Source: JAAYJR01 sp964540755 (GTDB taxonomy: Bacteria > Bacteroidota > Bacteroidia > Bacteroidales > Prolixibacteraceae). Taken from it: DNA of 64,000 nt. The notes beneath the pieces are model-generated. The model saw nothing but the letters and a program-made list of their open reading frames with translations, had not been told where the DNA came from and made no database searches. A program made the position numbers and the translations under genes. The DNA lies in assembly GCA_964540755.1 (NCBI GenBank), contig CAZIOB010000104.1, forward strand, positions 11,629-75,628, given 5' to 3'. This document shows, in pieces, positions 1 through 9,511 of the stretch; position 1 is the first letter of the stretch, and each line of letters starts with the position of its first letter.

Positions 1-377
1 CCGTCATTCCTGTTCCTTCTTACACCTGCAACCATATCCCATTCCTCTTCTTCTGCCATTTTTAACATATGTGGGATGTCAGCAGGATCATTCTGCAGAT
101 CGCCATCAATCAGGGCTATAAAGTCTCCTCCTGCATGGTCAATTCCAGCCTGAAGGGCAGAACTCTGGCCGTAATTACGTTTTAATTCCACCAGAGTAAA
201 CCTGTCGTCTCTGATCTTCATGATCTCCTGCCTGGTGCCATCAGTAGAACCGTCGTCCACAAATATAGCTTCAAAGTCTGTTCCGTCAAGGGCAGATATG
301 ATTTCTTCCGAGAGTGGTTTAATGTTTTGTTCTTCATTGAATACACATATGACCAGGGAAAGTTTTTTTTTCATCAT
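1..377 (-). CDS. Glycosyltransferase family 2 (3' end outside the window)
   Basis: This is the N-terminal part of a GT2-fold glycosyltransferase of the DPM1/polyprenyl-phosphate transferase type; the rest of the gene runs off the left edge. About 125 residues are visible. It opens with two adjacent Met codons (377 and 374) followed by LSLVICVFNEEQNI, then the nucleotide-binding VDDGSTDGT and the metal-binding segment IDGDLQNDPADIP, which carries the DxD motif. No signal peptide is visible, as expected for a cytoplasmic catalytic domain. Family knowledge predicts transfer of a sugar from an activated nucleotide donor to a lipid carrier at the inner membrane; the sugar and the presence of C-terminal membrane helices cannot be judged here. 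A paralogue lies at 61080-62042. Family assignment is firm, specificity is not. Confidence 0.88.
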   Translation of the reverse strand, partial: MMKKKLSLVICVFNEEQNIKPLSEEIISALDGTDFEAIFVDDGSTDGTRQEIMKIRDDRFTLVELKRNYGQSSALQAGIDHAGGDFIALIDGDLQNDPADIPHMLKMAEEEEWDMVAGVRRNRND

Positions 378-409
378 TAACGGTTATGAATATTTATAAA
401 ATTTTAACA

Positions 410-1312
410 TTATCCGGGAGAATTAAATTTCCATATAAATGAAATCCGCATAGTATTGTGCTGCCATTCCCGCAATCCGTTGATATACTGAATTCGCAAT
501 GCTCTTTTATCAAAATCTCTTCTGACTTCAAAGTTCAGCTGCATTGGTCTGTCACGTTCGTTTTTGTATCCTGAATAACCTGACAGGCCTGCTGAAAATA
601 ACCATCTTAGCTTACTGTAATCTGCTCCAATGTTATACATGAAAGCATCATTCTGGAGCCGTAGTTCGTCATTGGTTTGCCATGAGTAGAATCCGGCACC
701 CCAGAATGGTCTGAATCGGCCCTGCATTTTATTTCCTATAGCTTTTGAGAAACTCAGGTCGAAAAAATATCCAGGGCTGTCACTATAACGAGCAGCGGCC
801 AACTGATTGCCCGAGGCAGTTTTTGTGCCAAACCGGAATAAAGTGTTTGGAAATTTGCGGTTTTTCGATATTTGAATATCAGTGCAAAAACAGAGATCTC
901 CCATTGCCATTCCTTTACCATCCTCATCTCTTGATATTCTTTCATTTCTTATCTCTTCAGAGTATGCAAAGTGTTCGAGCACTACCCCGTATATTTCTAC
1001 AGCAATTTTATTATCAGCAAAAGGAATAAAAGCCCTTAAGGAAATATCTTGTGTCGGATCACCAGGCAGAAAATGGCCGGATGCGGTGATACTTATTTCG
1101 GGTGGCCCTGTGATCAATCCCTTTTTTATTGGTGGTACAGGCAGAGCATTAGGACCGAGATATCCGGGAGAAATTTTCATCCAATTTCTCCATCCAGGAT
1201 CTCCTGGTTTCCAGTCATGTAGCTCATTCCACCAACCATAGTCTGCATCCGGATCCTGTCCGTAGAAGAACAGAGGCATTATTAATAAAAATCCGGTAAG
1301 CAGCACTTTCAT
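410..1312 (-). CDS. Secreted, probably outer-membrane hypothetical protein
   Basis: I do not recognise a named family. I place the start at 1312 rather than at the upstream in-frame ATG (1345), because translation from 1312 begins with a clean signal peptide (MKVLLTGFLLIMPLFFYGQ) followed by the mature protein (about 300 residues). The mature part is rich in aromatic residues and alternating polar/hydrophobic stretches, for instance near the C terminus (LNFEVRRDFDKRALRIQYI and MRISFIWKF), as in small beta-barrels. I infer an outer-membrane or periplasmic location. It lies downstream of nothing obvious: the neighbouring GT2 gene begins about 30 bp further on, same strand. No catalytic motif is visible. 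Confidence 0.7.
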   Translation of the reverse strand: MKVLLTGFLLIMPLFFYGQDPDADYGWWNELHDWKPGDPGWRNWMKISPGYLGPNALPVPPIKKGLITGPPEISITASGHFLPGDPTQDISLRAFIPFADNKIAVEIYGVVLEHFAYSEEIRNERISRDEDGKGMAMGDLCFCTDIQISKNRKFPNTLFRFGTKTASGNQLAAARYSDSPGYFFDLSFSKAIGNKMQGRFRPFWGAGFYSWQTNDELRLQNDAFMYNIGADYSKLRWLFSAGLSGYSGYKNERDRPMQLNFEVRRDFDKRALRIQYINGLREWQHNTMRISFIWKFNSPG

Positions 1313-1525
1313 ATTTTTCAGTTTAAATTTTGAGTGAACTCCCAAAAGTATATTTTATCATCAAATTTAATGATATATAAAATAAGGCGCCTGATTTTTA
1401 AAAATATTTTGGCATGGGGTTTTTACAAAACTTATTGATTCATATGTACCGTCAGATTGCTGCAGATAGCACCAATGAGGGATTTTTTTTAATATCAGAG
1501 TGAAAAATTATAATAATCGAATTTA

Positions 1526-2731
1526 TTACAATCCGAGTTTCTGCTTTATATCCTGGGGAATAGCATCCTCATGCACCATAATACTCATGGTTTTATATTT
1601 CATATATGGCTTTGACGCATAGAGATAGCCATCGTACAGGTTATACTCCCCCCATGAGTTTTTTACCTTATAAAACGTCTGGCCGTTCTGATCTTTGGCA
1701 AGGCCAATAATATGCATGCCATGGTCATCGGTAGTCTGGAAATTATCGAATGCTGTCTGCCGCATTTCCTGGGTAACCTCCATCTCCGGAACTGGTTTTT
1801 CAAGTTTGTACAATTCATTTTCACGTTCTCTTTCAGGTAATGATTCCCAACGGGCGATCTCAGCATCGGTCATATCAATATCGGGTGCAGCCGGCAACAC
1901 TGCAACTCCTTTATTACTGGATGCAAAACCTTTCTCACTCACATCGGTTGCCCATGCTACTGTATATCCGTTATTGAGCGAATAGTCTATTATCTCCTCG
2001 AGTTCATCCAACGGAACATTATACACTTCGTCCCATGACCAGTTATCAGGTATTTCAATGATAAATCTGGAATAAAAAGGATGATGAGTATAAGAAGTGA
2101 TCTCTACATAATCATCTATATTCAGATCTAAAAATTCATCGGCAAAACTTTGCGGGCTGTACTTTTTGCCTTCATATTCAAATCTTTGGGGCACTTCACC
2201 CAGATATGAGTCAAGAATAAGTTTAAATGCTTCATGCCATGCTGTGGAAAGTTTATTGTTTTTATTTTCCACGACTGCGTCAACAAATTCACGTAAAACA
2301 CGGTCCATCTCACCATGAACATGCTTGTCTTCCCCATATTTTAGTCCGTTATACACTGACTCGGGAACAATCCCATATTCTGAAATGATATTGGTTACAT
2401 CGTGGAAAGCTCCTCCGGCAGAGAAATTAAGATTCCCGTGAACCCGGACATACTTTCTCGCTTTCTCAGAATATGTGTGCCAGACAATAAACATTTCGGA
2501 AAGATTGACCCCGGGTTTACCCAGCCTGAGCATTTCTGATTCAAGAAAGGATAATCCGGAAAAAGACCAGCAGGTGCCTGACCTGTGCTGATCTTGTACA
2601 GGCGTAGCCGGCAGGACCAGCGTATCTTCAAATTTATATACTGACTTTTCCTTTTTTGATTCCTCTTTGGCAAATGATGGTATCGAAAAAGATATAAATA
2701 TTGCCGTAATTAGTGCATATTTCAATTTCAT
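1526..2731 (-). CDS. Secreted C1-family cysteine peptidase (aminopeptidase C / bleomycin hydrolase type)
   Basis: The protein is a papain-fold peptidase of the C1B (PepC/bleomycin hydrolase) group, 401 residues, with an N-terminal signal peptide ending near FAKEE, so it probably acts in the periplasm or outside the cell rather than in the cytosol like classical PepC. The catalytic Cys is C54 in SGTCWSFSG, with the oxyanion Gln just before it (PVQDQHR). The catalytic His is in DDHGMHIIG (about residue 340) and the Asn in VKNSWGEY (about 358). All three are present, so it should be active. Family knowledge suggests aminopeptidase activity on peptides; this is consistent with a peptide-feeding lifestyle. 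It stands alone, with about 140 bp of AT-rich DNA upstream. Confidence 0.9.
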   Translation of the reverse strand: MKLKYALITAIFISFSIPSFAKEESKKEKSVYKFEDTLVLPATPVQDQHRSGTCWSFSGLSFLESEMLRLGKPGVNLSEMFIVWHTYSEKARKYVRVHGNLNFSAGGAFHDVTNIISEYGIVPESVYNGLKYGEDKHVHGEMDRVLREFVDAVVENKNNKLSTAWHEAFKLILDSYLGEVPQRFEYEGKKYSPQSFADEFLDLNIDDYVEITSYTHHPFYSRFIIEIPDNWSWDEVYNVPLDELEEIIDYSLNNGYTVAWATDVSEKGFASSNKGVAVLPAAPDIDMTDAEIARWESLPERERENELYKLEKPVPEMEVTQEMRQTAFDNFQTTDDHGMHIIGLAKDQNGQTFYKVKNSWGEYNLYDGYLYASKPYMKYKTMSIMVHEDAIPQDIKQKLGL

Positions 2732-2894
2732 ATTAAAAATCTGTTTTTATTTGCCCAAAAATAATAATTATAACTACTTGAGAAAAAATTGACTTACTCT
2801 TTTTCAGTTTTTTCTGACATAAAATACTAAATAATGTGAATGAATTATTATCTGTCTCTATTTAATATTATTTTTGTTATTCAAGAAGAAATGC

Positions 2895-4943
2895 ATGAAG
2901 AAGATATTACTGATATTGTCCATTTTGTTGACCGTGAATTTTTCGGCGGAGGCACAATTAAATATTAATCATTATATCAGGGTAGGGCGTACAAGGATTT
3001 CCATCGGTAATTTTACCGGCGCTATTGAATATTTCAATATTGTAATCAAATTCAGGCCTCATTTGCCTGAAGCATATTTTTTCAGGGGAGTGGCAAAGCA
3101 TGAACTGGAGGATTTCCGTGGTGCAATAAATGATTATAATAAGGCGATTGAGATAAAACCTTTTTATCCCCAGGCTTATCTGAACAGGGGAATGGCCTAT
3201 CATAATCTCGGACTTTTTGAAAAAGCTATTGAAGATTATGACAGGGCGCTTGAGTTTGATCCTGATAATGAATCGATTTATAATAACCGTGGTATTGCTA
3301 AATTGTCGCTGGAGGACATTGAAGGCGCTATAGCCGATTATAATAAGGCGCTGAAAATAAATCCCAAATCCACCCATGCCCTTATGAACCGCAGTAATGC
3401 CAGGATCGTCCAGGGCAATGTTGAAGAAGCGATTCGTGATCTGAACCAGGTTATAATAATACGGCCTCATTTTGCCGGTGCTTATCTGAACAGGGGACTT
3501 GCACGGTTTGAAATGGAAGACTATGCATCGGCGTTGCGTGATTATGACCAGTGTATTAAATTTGATCCGCAAAATGCCCTTGCGTTTAATAACCGTGGAA
3601 TTGTAAAGCACAAGCTGGAAGACTATGCCGGTGCTATAATGGATTATGACATGGCAATTAAACTGAATCCTGAAATGGCAAGCGCTTATTTTAACCGGGC
3701 TATGGCCAGAGAAATACTCGACAGGGAAGGTTATGAACAGGATTACCGTATCGCTGCCCGTCTTAATCCCAGGTTTGATCTTGAGAGCCGTCGTCTTGAT
3801 GCCCGTCAGCTTGCTCAAAACCAGCAAAGCGGCCAGGGTGGCGGATCTTCTGCAGGACAGGGACAGCAGGGAGGAGGAGCTTCCGGGAGCCGGCAGGGCA
3901 AACAGGGCCAGGGTGCCGGAGGCAGCCAGTCAGGCAGTGGAAAAGCCGGCCAGTCTAAGCAGGGAACCGCCTCTTCGGCAGGTCAGTCACATCAGGGAAC
4001 AGGGAATGCCGGCGGACAAAGTACTTCTAATAAGGACAATTCACAACAAAATGGTAATAAGGATGAAGAAGATAGCGGGCAGAAAAGAAGAAGCCGGATA
4101 AATCTTGTTGTTGAGGATACGCGTGACCTGCCGGCGGAAGATGAGGAGGTTGATGACGGAAGGGTTCAAAACAGAAATATCGAAATCGACCTTCAGCCAA
4201 TTTTTATTGTTTCGGCATTTGAAAAAAATTCAGTTGATTATGAAAGGTTCCAATATTATAATATGACTGTTGAGGAGATCAATATAAAGAATAACTATAA
4301 TCCGCTTCTTACCATTACCAACAAGCCTGTTGATGAGTATCAGGAGGTATTTGAAAATTTTATCCTTTATTTTAATGCCCGTCTTGATATAAACAAAAGC
4401 AGTCATAATTATCTTAACAGGGGTATTTTTAAAAGTCTTACGGGTAATTATAATTCAGCAATGGAGGATCTGGACAGTGCAATTGTCATGGATAATAAAC
4501 AGGCAATTGCTTATTTTACAAGGGGAAATTGCCGTTATAAGATGCTTGAGCAGATTGAATCCCTTGAAGAGACACATGAAGAGGTGGTAATCCCGATTGA
4601 CGAACCATCCAGGAATGAACCGGGAGATGAGCCGGTTGCTACTCCTGAGTATGACAGAATACTAAGTGATTACCAGACACTTCTTTATCTAAAACCTGAT
4701 TTTTTCTTCGGACTTTATAACCGGGCTTACATTAAGTTAAGGCTGGGAAAATATAAAAGCGCCGTTGAGGATTTGAATAAAGCTATTGAGCTTGAACCTG
4801 AATTTGCTGAGGCATATTTTAACAGGGGACTTACAAAAATTTATCTAAATGACATTGAGAGCGGGGCTTTGGATCTTAGCCGCGCCGGTGAGCTCGGAAT
4901 ACATGGTGCATATAATATTATTAAACGTTATTGCAACTTATAA
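2895..4943 (+). CDS. Secreted TPR protein with Gly/Gln/Ser-rich linker
   Basis: Start chosen at 2895, where translation begins with a signal peptide (MKKILLILSILLTVNFSAEAQ); the longer frame from 2874 adds seven charged residues in front. The mature protein has about eight tandem tetratricopeptide repeats (residues about 30-300, e.g. AYLNRGMAYHNLGLFEKAI), then a low-complexity linker of roughly 85 residues rich in Gly, Gln and Ser (about 310-395), then an Asp/Glu-rich patch and further TPRs to residue about 680. TPRs are protein-protein scaffolds; two TPR arms joined by a flexible exported linker suggest a periplasmic adaptor. The linker is visibly more GC-rich than the rest of the gene. No enzymatic domain is seen; partner unknown. 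Confidence 0.85.
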   Translation: MKKILLILSILLTVNFSAEAQLNINHYIRVGRTRISIGNFTGAIEYFNIVIKFRPHLPEAYFFRGVAKHELEDFRGAINDYNKAIEIKPFYPQAYLNRGMAYHNLGLFEKAIEDYDRALEFDPDNESIYNNRGIAKLSLEDIEGAIADYNKALKINPKSTHALMNRSNARIVQGNVEEAIRDLNQVIIIRPHFAGAYLNRGLARFEMEDYASALRDYDQCIKFDPQNALAFNNRGIVKHKLEDYAGAIMDYDMAIKLNPEMASAYFNRAMAREILDREGYEQDYRIAARLNPRFDLESRRLDARQLAQNQQSGQGGGSSAGQGQQGGGASGSRQGKQGQGAGGSQSGSGKAGQSKQGTASSAGQSHQGTGNAGGQSTSNKDNSQQNGNKDEEDSGQKRRSRINLVVEDTRDLPAEDEEVDDGRVQNRNIEIDLQPIFIVSAFEKNSVDYERFQYYNMTVEEINIKNNYNPLLTITNKPVDEYQEVFENFILYFNARLDINKSSHNYLNRGIFKSLTGNYNSAMEDLDSAIVMDNKQAIAYFTRGNCRYKMLEQIESLEETHEEVVIPIDEPSRNEPGDEPVATPEYDRILSDYQTLLYLKPDFFFGLYNRAYIKLRLGKYKSAVEDLNKAIELEPEFAEAYFNRGLTKIYLNDIESGALDLSRAGELGIHGAYNIIKRYCNL

Positions 4944-4985
4944 GATGTTCAATATTGGTTTAACCTGAAAATAAATTTTAATCAA

Positions 4986-6011
4986 ATGAAGAAGATATTT
5001 ATTATTGTTATTTTAGTTACTGCTGCAATGATAAGCCGGACGCAGCCTAAAGTAGAACTGATCAGTAATCCTGCTGAAAAGAAAGTAGATGTCCTTATCG
5101 GAGGAGAATTATTCACCTCTTACATTTATCCTGATAATATAAAGAAGCCGGTACTGTGGCCTGTGATTACTTCAGAAGGTAATGAGGTAACCAGGCAGTA
5201 TCCTTTAAAACAAAAAGCAGGGGAACGCGTTGACCATCCTCATCATATTGGAATATGGCTTAATTATGGGAATGTTAACGGGTTGGATTTCTGGAATAAT
5301 TCAGAAGCTATTCCTGATGAGAAAGCAGATGATTATGGTACAATCTACCATGAATCTGTTGAACATACAGAAAGTGGCAGAGGAGAGGGTACTTTAACAA
5401 CAACTGCTTCATGGAAAGACAACTCCGGGGAAAAATTACTTCATGAGATTTCCGATTATACATTTATAGCGGATGGCAGGATAAGGATTATCGACCGCAC
5501 TACCAGACTGAAAGCTGTTAACGGAAAGGTTAACATGACTGACAATAAAGAGGGAATGTATGCCATACGTGTGACAAGGGAACTTGAATTACCTGCTTCA
5601 GGCAAGGTGAAGGTAATGGGCTCCGGTGGTGAAGTTGTGGAGGAGGATGCCTCCAAAGTTGCTAATGGAGACTATATCAGCAGCGAGGGCATAACCGGCG
5701 GTGAAGTGTGGGGAACACGTGCCCGTTGGATGAAACTGTCAGGTTTAGTTAATAATGAAAAGGTTGCCATTGTTATCTTTGACCATCCGGCAAATGCTGG
5801 ATATCCTGCGTACTGGCATGCAAGAGGGTATGGTTTGTTTGCTGTAAATACACTCGGCCAGGAAGTGTTTTCTAAAGGTGAAGAAAAAATGAATTTTGTT
5901 ATCAGGGACGGGGAGTCGGCGACTTTCAGGTACCGCCTGGCCCTATTTGCCGGTGATCCTTCTGTTGAAGAAATAGAAAAGATGGCTAAAGAGTTTCAGA
6001 TTAAACTTTAA
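4986..6011 (+). CDS. PmoA-like (DUF6807) secreted protein
   Basis: A 341-residue exported protein (signal peptide ending near ISRTQP) of the family often named 'methane oxygenase PmoA' in Bacteroidota; that name is misleading, the family (DUF6807) is not a methane monooxygenase. Typical segments are GERVDHPHHIGIWLNYGNVNG with its clustered histidines, and VAIVIFDHPANAGYPAYWHARGYGLF. The His-rich motif suggests metal or carbohydrate binding but no activity is established that I know of. Many homologues lie near glycan-use genes. The stop codon is followed without any gap by the ATG of the SpmAB-like gene, so the two are surely co-transcribed and probably translationally coupled. Confidence 0.82.
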   Translation: MKKIFIIVILVTAAMISRTQPKVELISNPAEKKVDVLIGGELFTSYIYPDNIKKPVLWPVITSEGNEVTRQYPLKQKAGERVDHPHHIGIWLNYGNVNGLDFWNNSEAIPDEKADDYGTIYHESVEHTESGRGEGTLTTTASWKDNSGEKLLHEISDYTFIADGRIRIIDRTTRLKAVNGKVNMTDNKEGMYAIRVTRELELPASGKVKVMGSGGEVVEEDASKVANGDYISSEGITGGEVWGTRARWMKLSGLVNNEKVAIVIFDHPANAGYPAYWHARGYGLFAVNTLGQEVFSKGEEKMNFVIRDGESATFRYRLALFAGDPSVEEIEKMAKEFQIKL

Positions 6012-7244
6012 ATGGCTTTAAATTATATCTGGATATTTTTTTTCCTTCTGGCTTTTGTCATAGGGCTTGTGAAACTTCTGTTTCTGGGTGATGCCAATGT
6101 TTTCCCTGAAATGGTGAATGCCACTTTTGACATGGCCAAAACAGGATTTGAAATATCACTCGGTCTGACCGGGGTATTAACCTTGTGGATGGGTATTATG
6201 CGGATAGGGGAGAAGGGAGGTATTGTCAAAGTATTCTCACGTCTTATAGGGCCATTCTTTAATAAGCTTTTCCCTGAACTGGGGAAGTCTCACCCGGCAT
6301 ATGGTTCAATAATGATGAATATTACTGCTAATATGTTGAACTTGGATAATGCCGCAACGCCGACAGGATTACAGGCTATGAAAGAGATGCAGGCAACTAA
6401 TCCTGATAAACAAGTTGCTTCAAATGCTCAAATCATGTTTCTTGTGCTGAATACTTCCGGATTAACCTTGTTGCCTATCAGTATTATGGTTTACAGGGCC
6501 CAGATGGGAGCAGTCAACCCTGCCGATATATTTATTCCCATCATGCTGGCTACCTATTTTTCAACTTTAGCCGGTATGATCTCAGTTGCTGTTTACCAGA
6601 AGATTAATCTTTTTGATAAAACAGTACTTCTCTATCTGGGGGGATTAACACTGGCTATTGTAGGCATTATTTGGCATTTTTCATCACTTGATAAAGAAGT
6701 TATTACCAGGGTCTCCAGTTTAGCAAGCAATTTTCTGCTTTTCTCTGTCATTATTGTTTTCATTTTAATGGCATTATTTAATAAGGTCAATGTTTACGAA
6801 GCATTTATTGACGGGGCAAAGGATGGTTTTAAAACTGCGGTGAAGATCATTCCCTATCTGGTTGCCATTCTTGTTGCCATTGGTGTTTTCAGGGCTTCAG
6901 GGGCTATGGAATGGTTCATTTCCGGATTTACATGGATTTTTGAGCAGGCCGGGGTTAACACGGATTTCACTCCTGCATTGCCCACAGCCATGATGAAGCC
7001 GCTTAGCGGAAGCGGAGCACGGGGGATGATGGTTGATGCCATGAATACTTATGGCGCTGATTCATTCGTAGGCCGCGTAGCCAGTACTGTTCAGGGAGCT
7101 ACTGATACTACATTTTATATCCTTGCAGTCTATTTTGGATCTGTCGGGATCAAGAATACCCGTTATGCTGTTGTTTGCGGATTAATTGCCGACTTTACTG
7201 GGATAACTGCAGCCATACTCATGGCATATCTTTTCTTTCATTAA
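6012..7244 (+). CDS. Nucleoside recognition (Gate) domain membrane protein, SpmA-SpmB fusion type
   Basis: A 410-residue polytopic membrane protein with two homologous halves, resembling Bacillus spore maturation proteins SpmA and SpmB joined in one chain, as is usual in non-sporulating Bacteroidota. The first half carries SIMMNITANMLNLDNAATPTGL, the second the matching ALPTAMMKPLSGSGARGMM and QGATDTTFYILAVYFGSVGI, both hallmark Gate-domain segments. Some eight to ten hydrophobic helices are apparent. Family members are thought to transport nucleosides or small solutes, but the substrate is not known. Its ATG starts directly after the stop of the DUF6807 gene, which makes a functional link likely, for example uptake or export connected to that periplasmic protein. 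Confidence 0.88.
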   Translation: MALNYIWIFFFLLAFVIGLVKLLFLGDANVFPEMVNATFDMAKTGFEISLGLTGVLTLWMGIMRIGEKGGIVKVFSRLIGPFFNKLFPELGKSHPAYGSIMMNITANMLNLDNAATPTGLQAMKEMQATNPDKQVASNAQIMFLVLNTSGLTLLPISIMVYRAQMGAVNPADIFIPIMLATYFSTLAGMISVAVYQKINLFDKTVLLYLGGLTLAIVGIIWHFSSLDKEVITRVSSLASNFLLFSVIIVFILMALFNKVNVYEAFIDGAKDGFKTAVKIIPYLVAILVAIGVFRASGAMEWFISGFTWIFEQAGVNTDFTPALPTAMMKPLSGSGARGMMVDAMNTYGADSFVGRVASTVQGATDTTFYILAVYFGSVGIKNTRYAVVCGLIADFTGITAAILMAYLFFH

Positions 7245-7311
7245 GATTCTATGGTAAATTTTCCACTGATTATACCATCATGCAGATAAGGCGTTCTGCA
7301 CATATTACTAT

Positions 7312-8130
7312 TTAAAAGCTGTTTATTGCGTATCTTATTTTTAAGAGTTTTTCTAAAAGTCCTTCAAGTAAATCCAATTTAAGCATATTGGAAGCGTCGG
7401 ATTTAGCATTTGCCGGATCAGGATGTGTTTCAAGGAAAATACCGTCAGCGCCGGCGGCAATACCTGCCCTCCCAATAGTTTCGATCATTTCCGGCCTGCC
7501 GCCGCTGACTCCTGCCGGCTGGTTCGGCTGCTGGAGAGAGTGTGTTATGTCAAGCACAACGGGTACTCCCAGTCCCTGCATTTCCGGGATACTCCTGAAA
7601 TCCACCACTAAATCCTGGTAACCGAATGTAGTGCCCCGCTCAGTCAGTATAATTTTTTTATTACCGCTGTTTTTTACCTTATTTACAGCATACTTCATTG
7701 CCCCGGGTGACAGGAACTGGCCTTTTTTAATATTTACGAATTTACCCGTATGAGCTGCTGCAACCAGGATATCAGTCTGGCGGCACAAAAAGGCCGGTAT
7801 CTGAATAATGTCAACATATTCAGCAGCCATTGCAGCTTCTTTCGCAGAATGTATATCAGTAATAGTGGGAATGCCGTAAACTTCCTTTACTTTACGTAAA
7901 ACCTGAAGTGCTTTTTTATCTCCTATTCCGGTAAATGAATCCAATCGTGACCGGTTTGCTTTCCGGTATGATCCTTTGAATATAAAAGGTATATTTAAAC
8001 GGTGGCATAATCCGGCAATATTACCGGCAATCTCTATTGCCATCTGTTCTCCCTCTATTACACAAGGGCCTGCTATCAGAAAAAAATTATCACTCTCCGT
8101 GAAACGGAGTTTTTCAATACGGGGTATCAT
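7312..8130 (-). CDS. kdsA: 3-deoxy-8-phosphooctulonate synthase (KDO-8-P synthase)
   Basis: KdsA condenses phosphoenolpyruvate with arabinose-5-phosphate to give KDO-8-phosphate, the precursor of the LPS inner core sugar. Length (272) is normal. Motifs seen: FLIAGPCVIEGEQ (residues 18-30), FKGSYRKANRSR, IIQIPAFLCRQTDIL, KKGQFLSPGAM and the C-terminal DGIFLETHPDPANAKSD. Cys23 in the first motif is the residue found in metal-dependent (Aquifex-type) KdsA, where the metal-independent E. coli type has Asn, so this is probably the metal-requiring class. The gene follows the Gfo/Idh/MocA gene on the same strand with a short gap but no metabolic link is apparent. It converges with the SpmAB-like gene. 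Confidence 0.96.
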   Translation of the reverse strand: MIPRIEKLRFTESDNFFLIAGPCVIEGEQMAIEIAGNIAGLCHRLNIPFIFKGSYRKANRSRLDSFTGIGDKKALQVLRKVKEVYGIPTITDIHSAKEAAMAAEYVDIIQIPAFLCRQTDILVAAAHTGKFVNIKKGQFLSPGAMKYAVNKVKNSGNKKIILTERGTTFGYQDLVVDFRSIPEMQGLGVPVVLDITHSLQQPNQPAGVSGGRPEMIETIGRAGIAAGADGIFLETHPDPANAKSDASNMLKLDLLEGLLEKLLKIRYAINSF

Positions 8131-8169
8131 ATCATATGAAAAAATTTCTGTTATAAGTTACCTCATTTT

Positions 8170-9474
8170 TCAGAAATTGGTATAGTCCCAATTACCCCGG
8201 TAAGCACGTCCTGTCAACAGGTTAGCAAAGTCATCTCCTTTGAATTTTTCCTGCTCCGGATCCCACAGCAAAGGACGTTGCAGTTCGTAGGCGATATTAG
8301 TTACATTACATACTGAAGCTGTCCTGTGTCCGGTTTCAACATCAGATATTGGCTTAGTGCGGTTTCTGACGGCATCGATCCAGTCCTGGTAATGATTGTC
8401 ACTATAGTAAACTCTTTTATCATCCTTTTTTAATTCCGCTTTGGCAAGATTTACATCAGGGAAGGTTCTCAGAAAGCTTCGGCTTACTTCAATTCTTCCT
8501 TCAGTGCCAATGATCTGGACAGCATTGAAATCGTCTTCAGTCCCCCATTGTTTGTGATTAACCCTGACACCGTTCCCGTATATCATTGTCAGGCCGCTAT
8601 CCTTTTCCGGTTCTGCAGGTGGAAGGAACTGTACAGGACCTGATTCATCCATATTCAGAGCCCATTGGGCAATATCGAACATATGAGCTCCCCAGTCAGT
8701 GATGAGGCCTCCGCCAAAGTTACGATATCCGCGCCACCAAGCCCATGGTCCTTTTACATCAGTTGGAGCCAGAGTTTCATGGTATCCACGGTAGAGAGAA
8801 GGCCCGATCCATTCGTTCCAGTCGAGCCCTTTAGGAGTCTCCTGTGTTGGCAGGTCACACTGTTTAACAGGCTCACCCACGCTTACATTAATTTCCCTGA
8901 TTTCACCGATATATCCGTTACGCACCAATTCAACAGCATGACGGAAATCTCGCCACGAACGCTGCATATTGCCGGTTTGGAATACCCTGTCGTATTTTCT
9001 TGTAGCATTGACCATTGTCCTGCCTTCAGCCACTGTTAGTGCAAGCGGCTTTTCACAATAGATATCTTTCCCTGCTTTAGCGGCATCCACAACTATCTGC
9101 GCATGCCAATGGTCAGGTGTGGCAATAACAACTGCATCTATATCCTTCCTCTCCAGCAATTCACGGTAGAAATGGTATTTATCCACTTTCGTGTTTATAC
9201 CTTTGGCTGCATTGTTTTTATCAGCAGCATCTGCAAACAGGTCAAGTTTATTTTTATATACATCGCATGCGGCAAGGGTAACTGTCCCCTGGCATTTTCC
9301 AATATTATTCAGCAGAGTGTAAATCTGTTTACCGGTGCCGATGAAACCAAGATTAATACGGTCGTTGGCAGCCACAAAGCCCTTGCTACCCATTACGTGG
9401 CGCGGGATGATAGTTATGGCAGCAGCACCGGCAGCTGCTTTACCGATGAAATTCCTACGGTTAATTTTATTCAT
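8170..9474 (-). CDS. TAT-exported Gfo/Idh/MocA family oxidoreductase
   Basis: A 434-residue NAD(P)-dependent oxidoreductase. It begins with a twin-arginine signal (INRRNFIGKAAAGAAAITI), so it is folded with its cofactor before export to the periplasm, as for many Bacteroidota members that act on sugars or glycan fragments. The Rossmann fold motif reads LGFIGTGKQIYTLL; the catalytic-site signature DIYCEKPLALTVAEG contains the conserved Lys of the EKP motif. The C-terminal domain has WWRGYRNFGGGLITDWGAHMFDIA, typical of this subfamily. Reported relatives act as glycosidase-like NAD enzymes or dehydrogenases; the substrate cannot be told from sequence. Upstream neighbour is the SUMF1-type lipoprotein (same strand, 37 bp gap), possibly co-transcribed. 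Confidence 0.92.
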   Translation of the reverse strand: MNKINRRNFIGKAAAGAAAITIIPRHVMGSKGFVAANDRINLGFIGTGKQIYTLLNNIGKCQGTVTLAACDVYKNKLDLFADAADKNNAAKGINTKVDKYHFYRELLERKDIDAVVIATPDHWHAQIVVDAAKAGKDIYCEKPLALTVAEGRTMVNATRKYDRVFQTGNMQRSWRDFRHAVELVRNGYIGEIREINVSVGEPVKQCDLPTQETPKGLDWNEWIGPSLYRGYHETLAPTDVKGPWAWWRGYRNFGGGLITDWGAHMFDIAQWALNMDESGPVQFLPPAEPEKDSGLTMIYGNGVRVNHKQWGTEDDFNAVQIIGTEGRIEVSRSFLRTFPDVNLAKAELKKDDKRVYYSDNHYQDWIDAVRNRTKPISDVETGHRTASVCNVTNIAYELQRPLLWDPEQEKFKGDDFANLLTGRAYRGNWDYTNF

Positions 9475-9511
9475 ATTCTTGAATTTAAATTATAAAAAAT
9501 ATTATATATAT

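Noticed and set aside
2958..3827. Minus-strand 289-codon open frame opposite the TPR gene
   Set aside because: It is an antisense shadow caused by the regular codon pattern of the tandem TPRs; the plus-strand product is a clear TPR protein.
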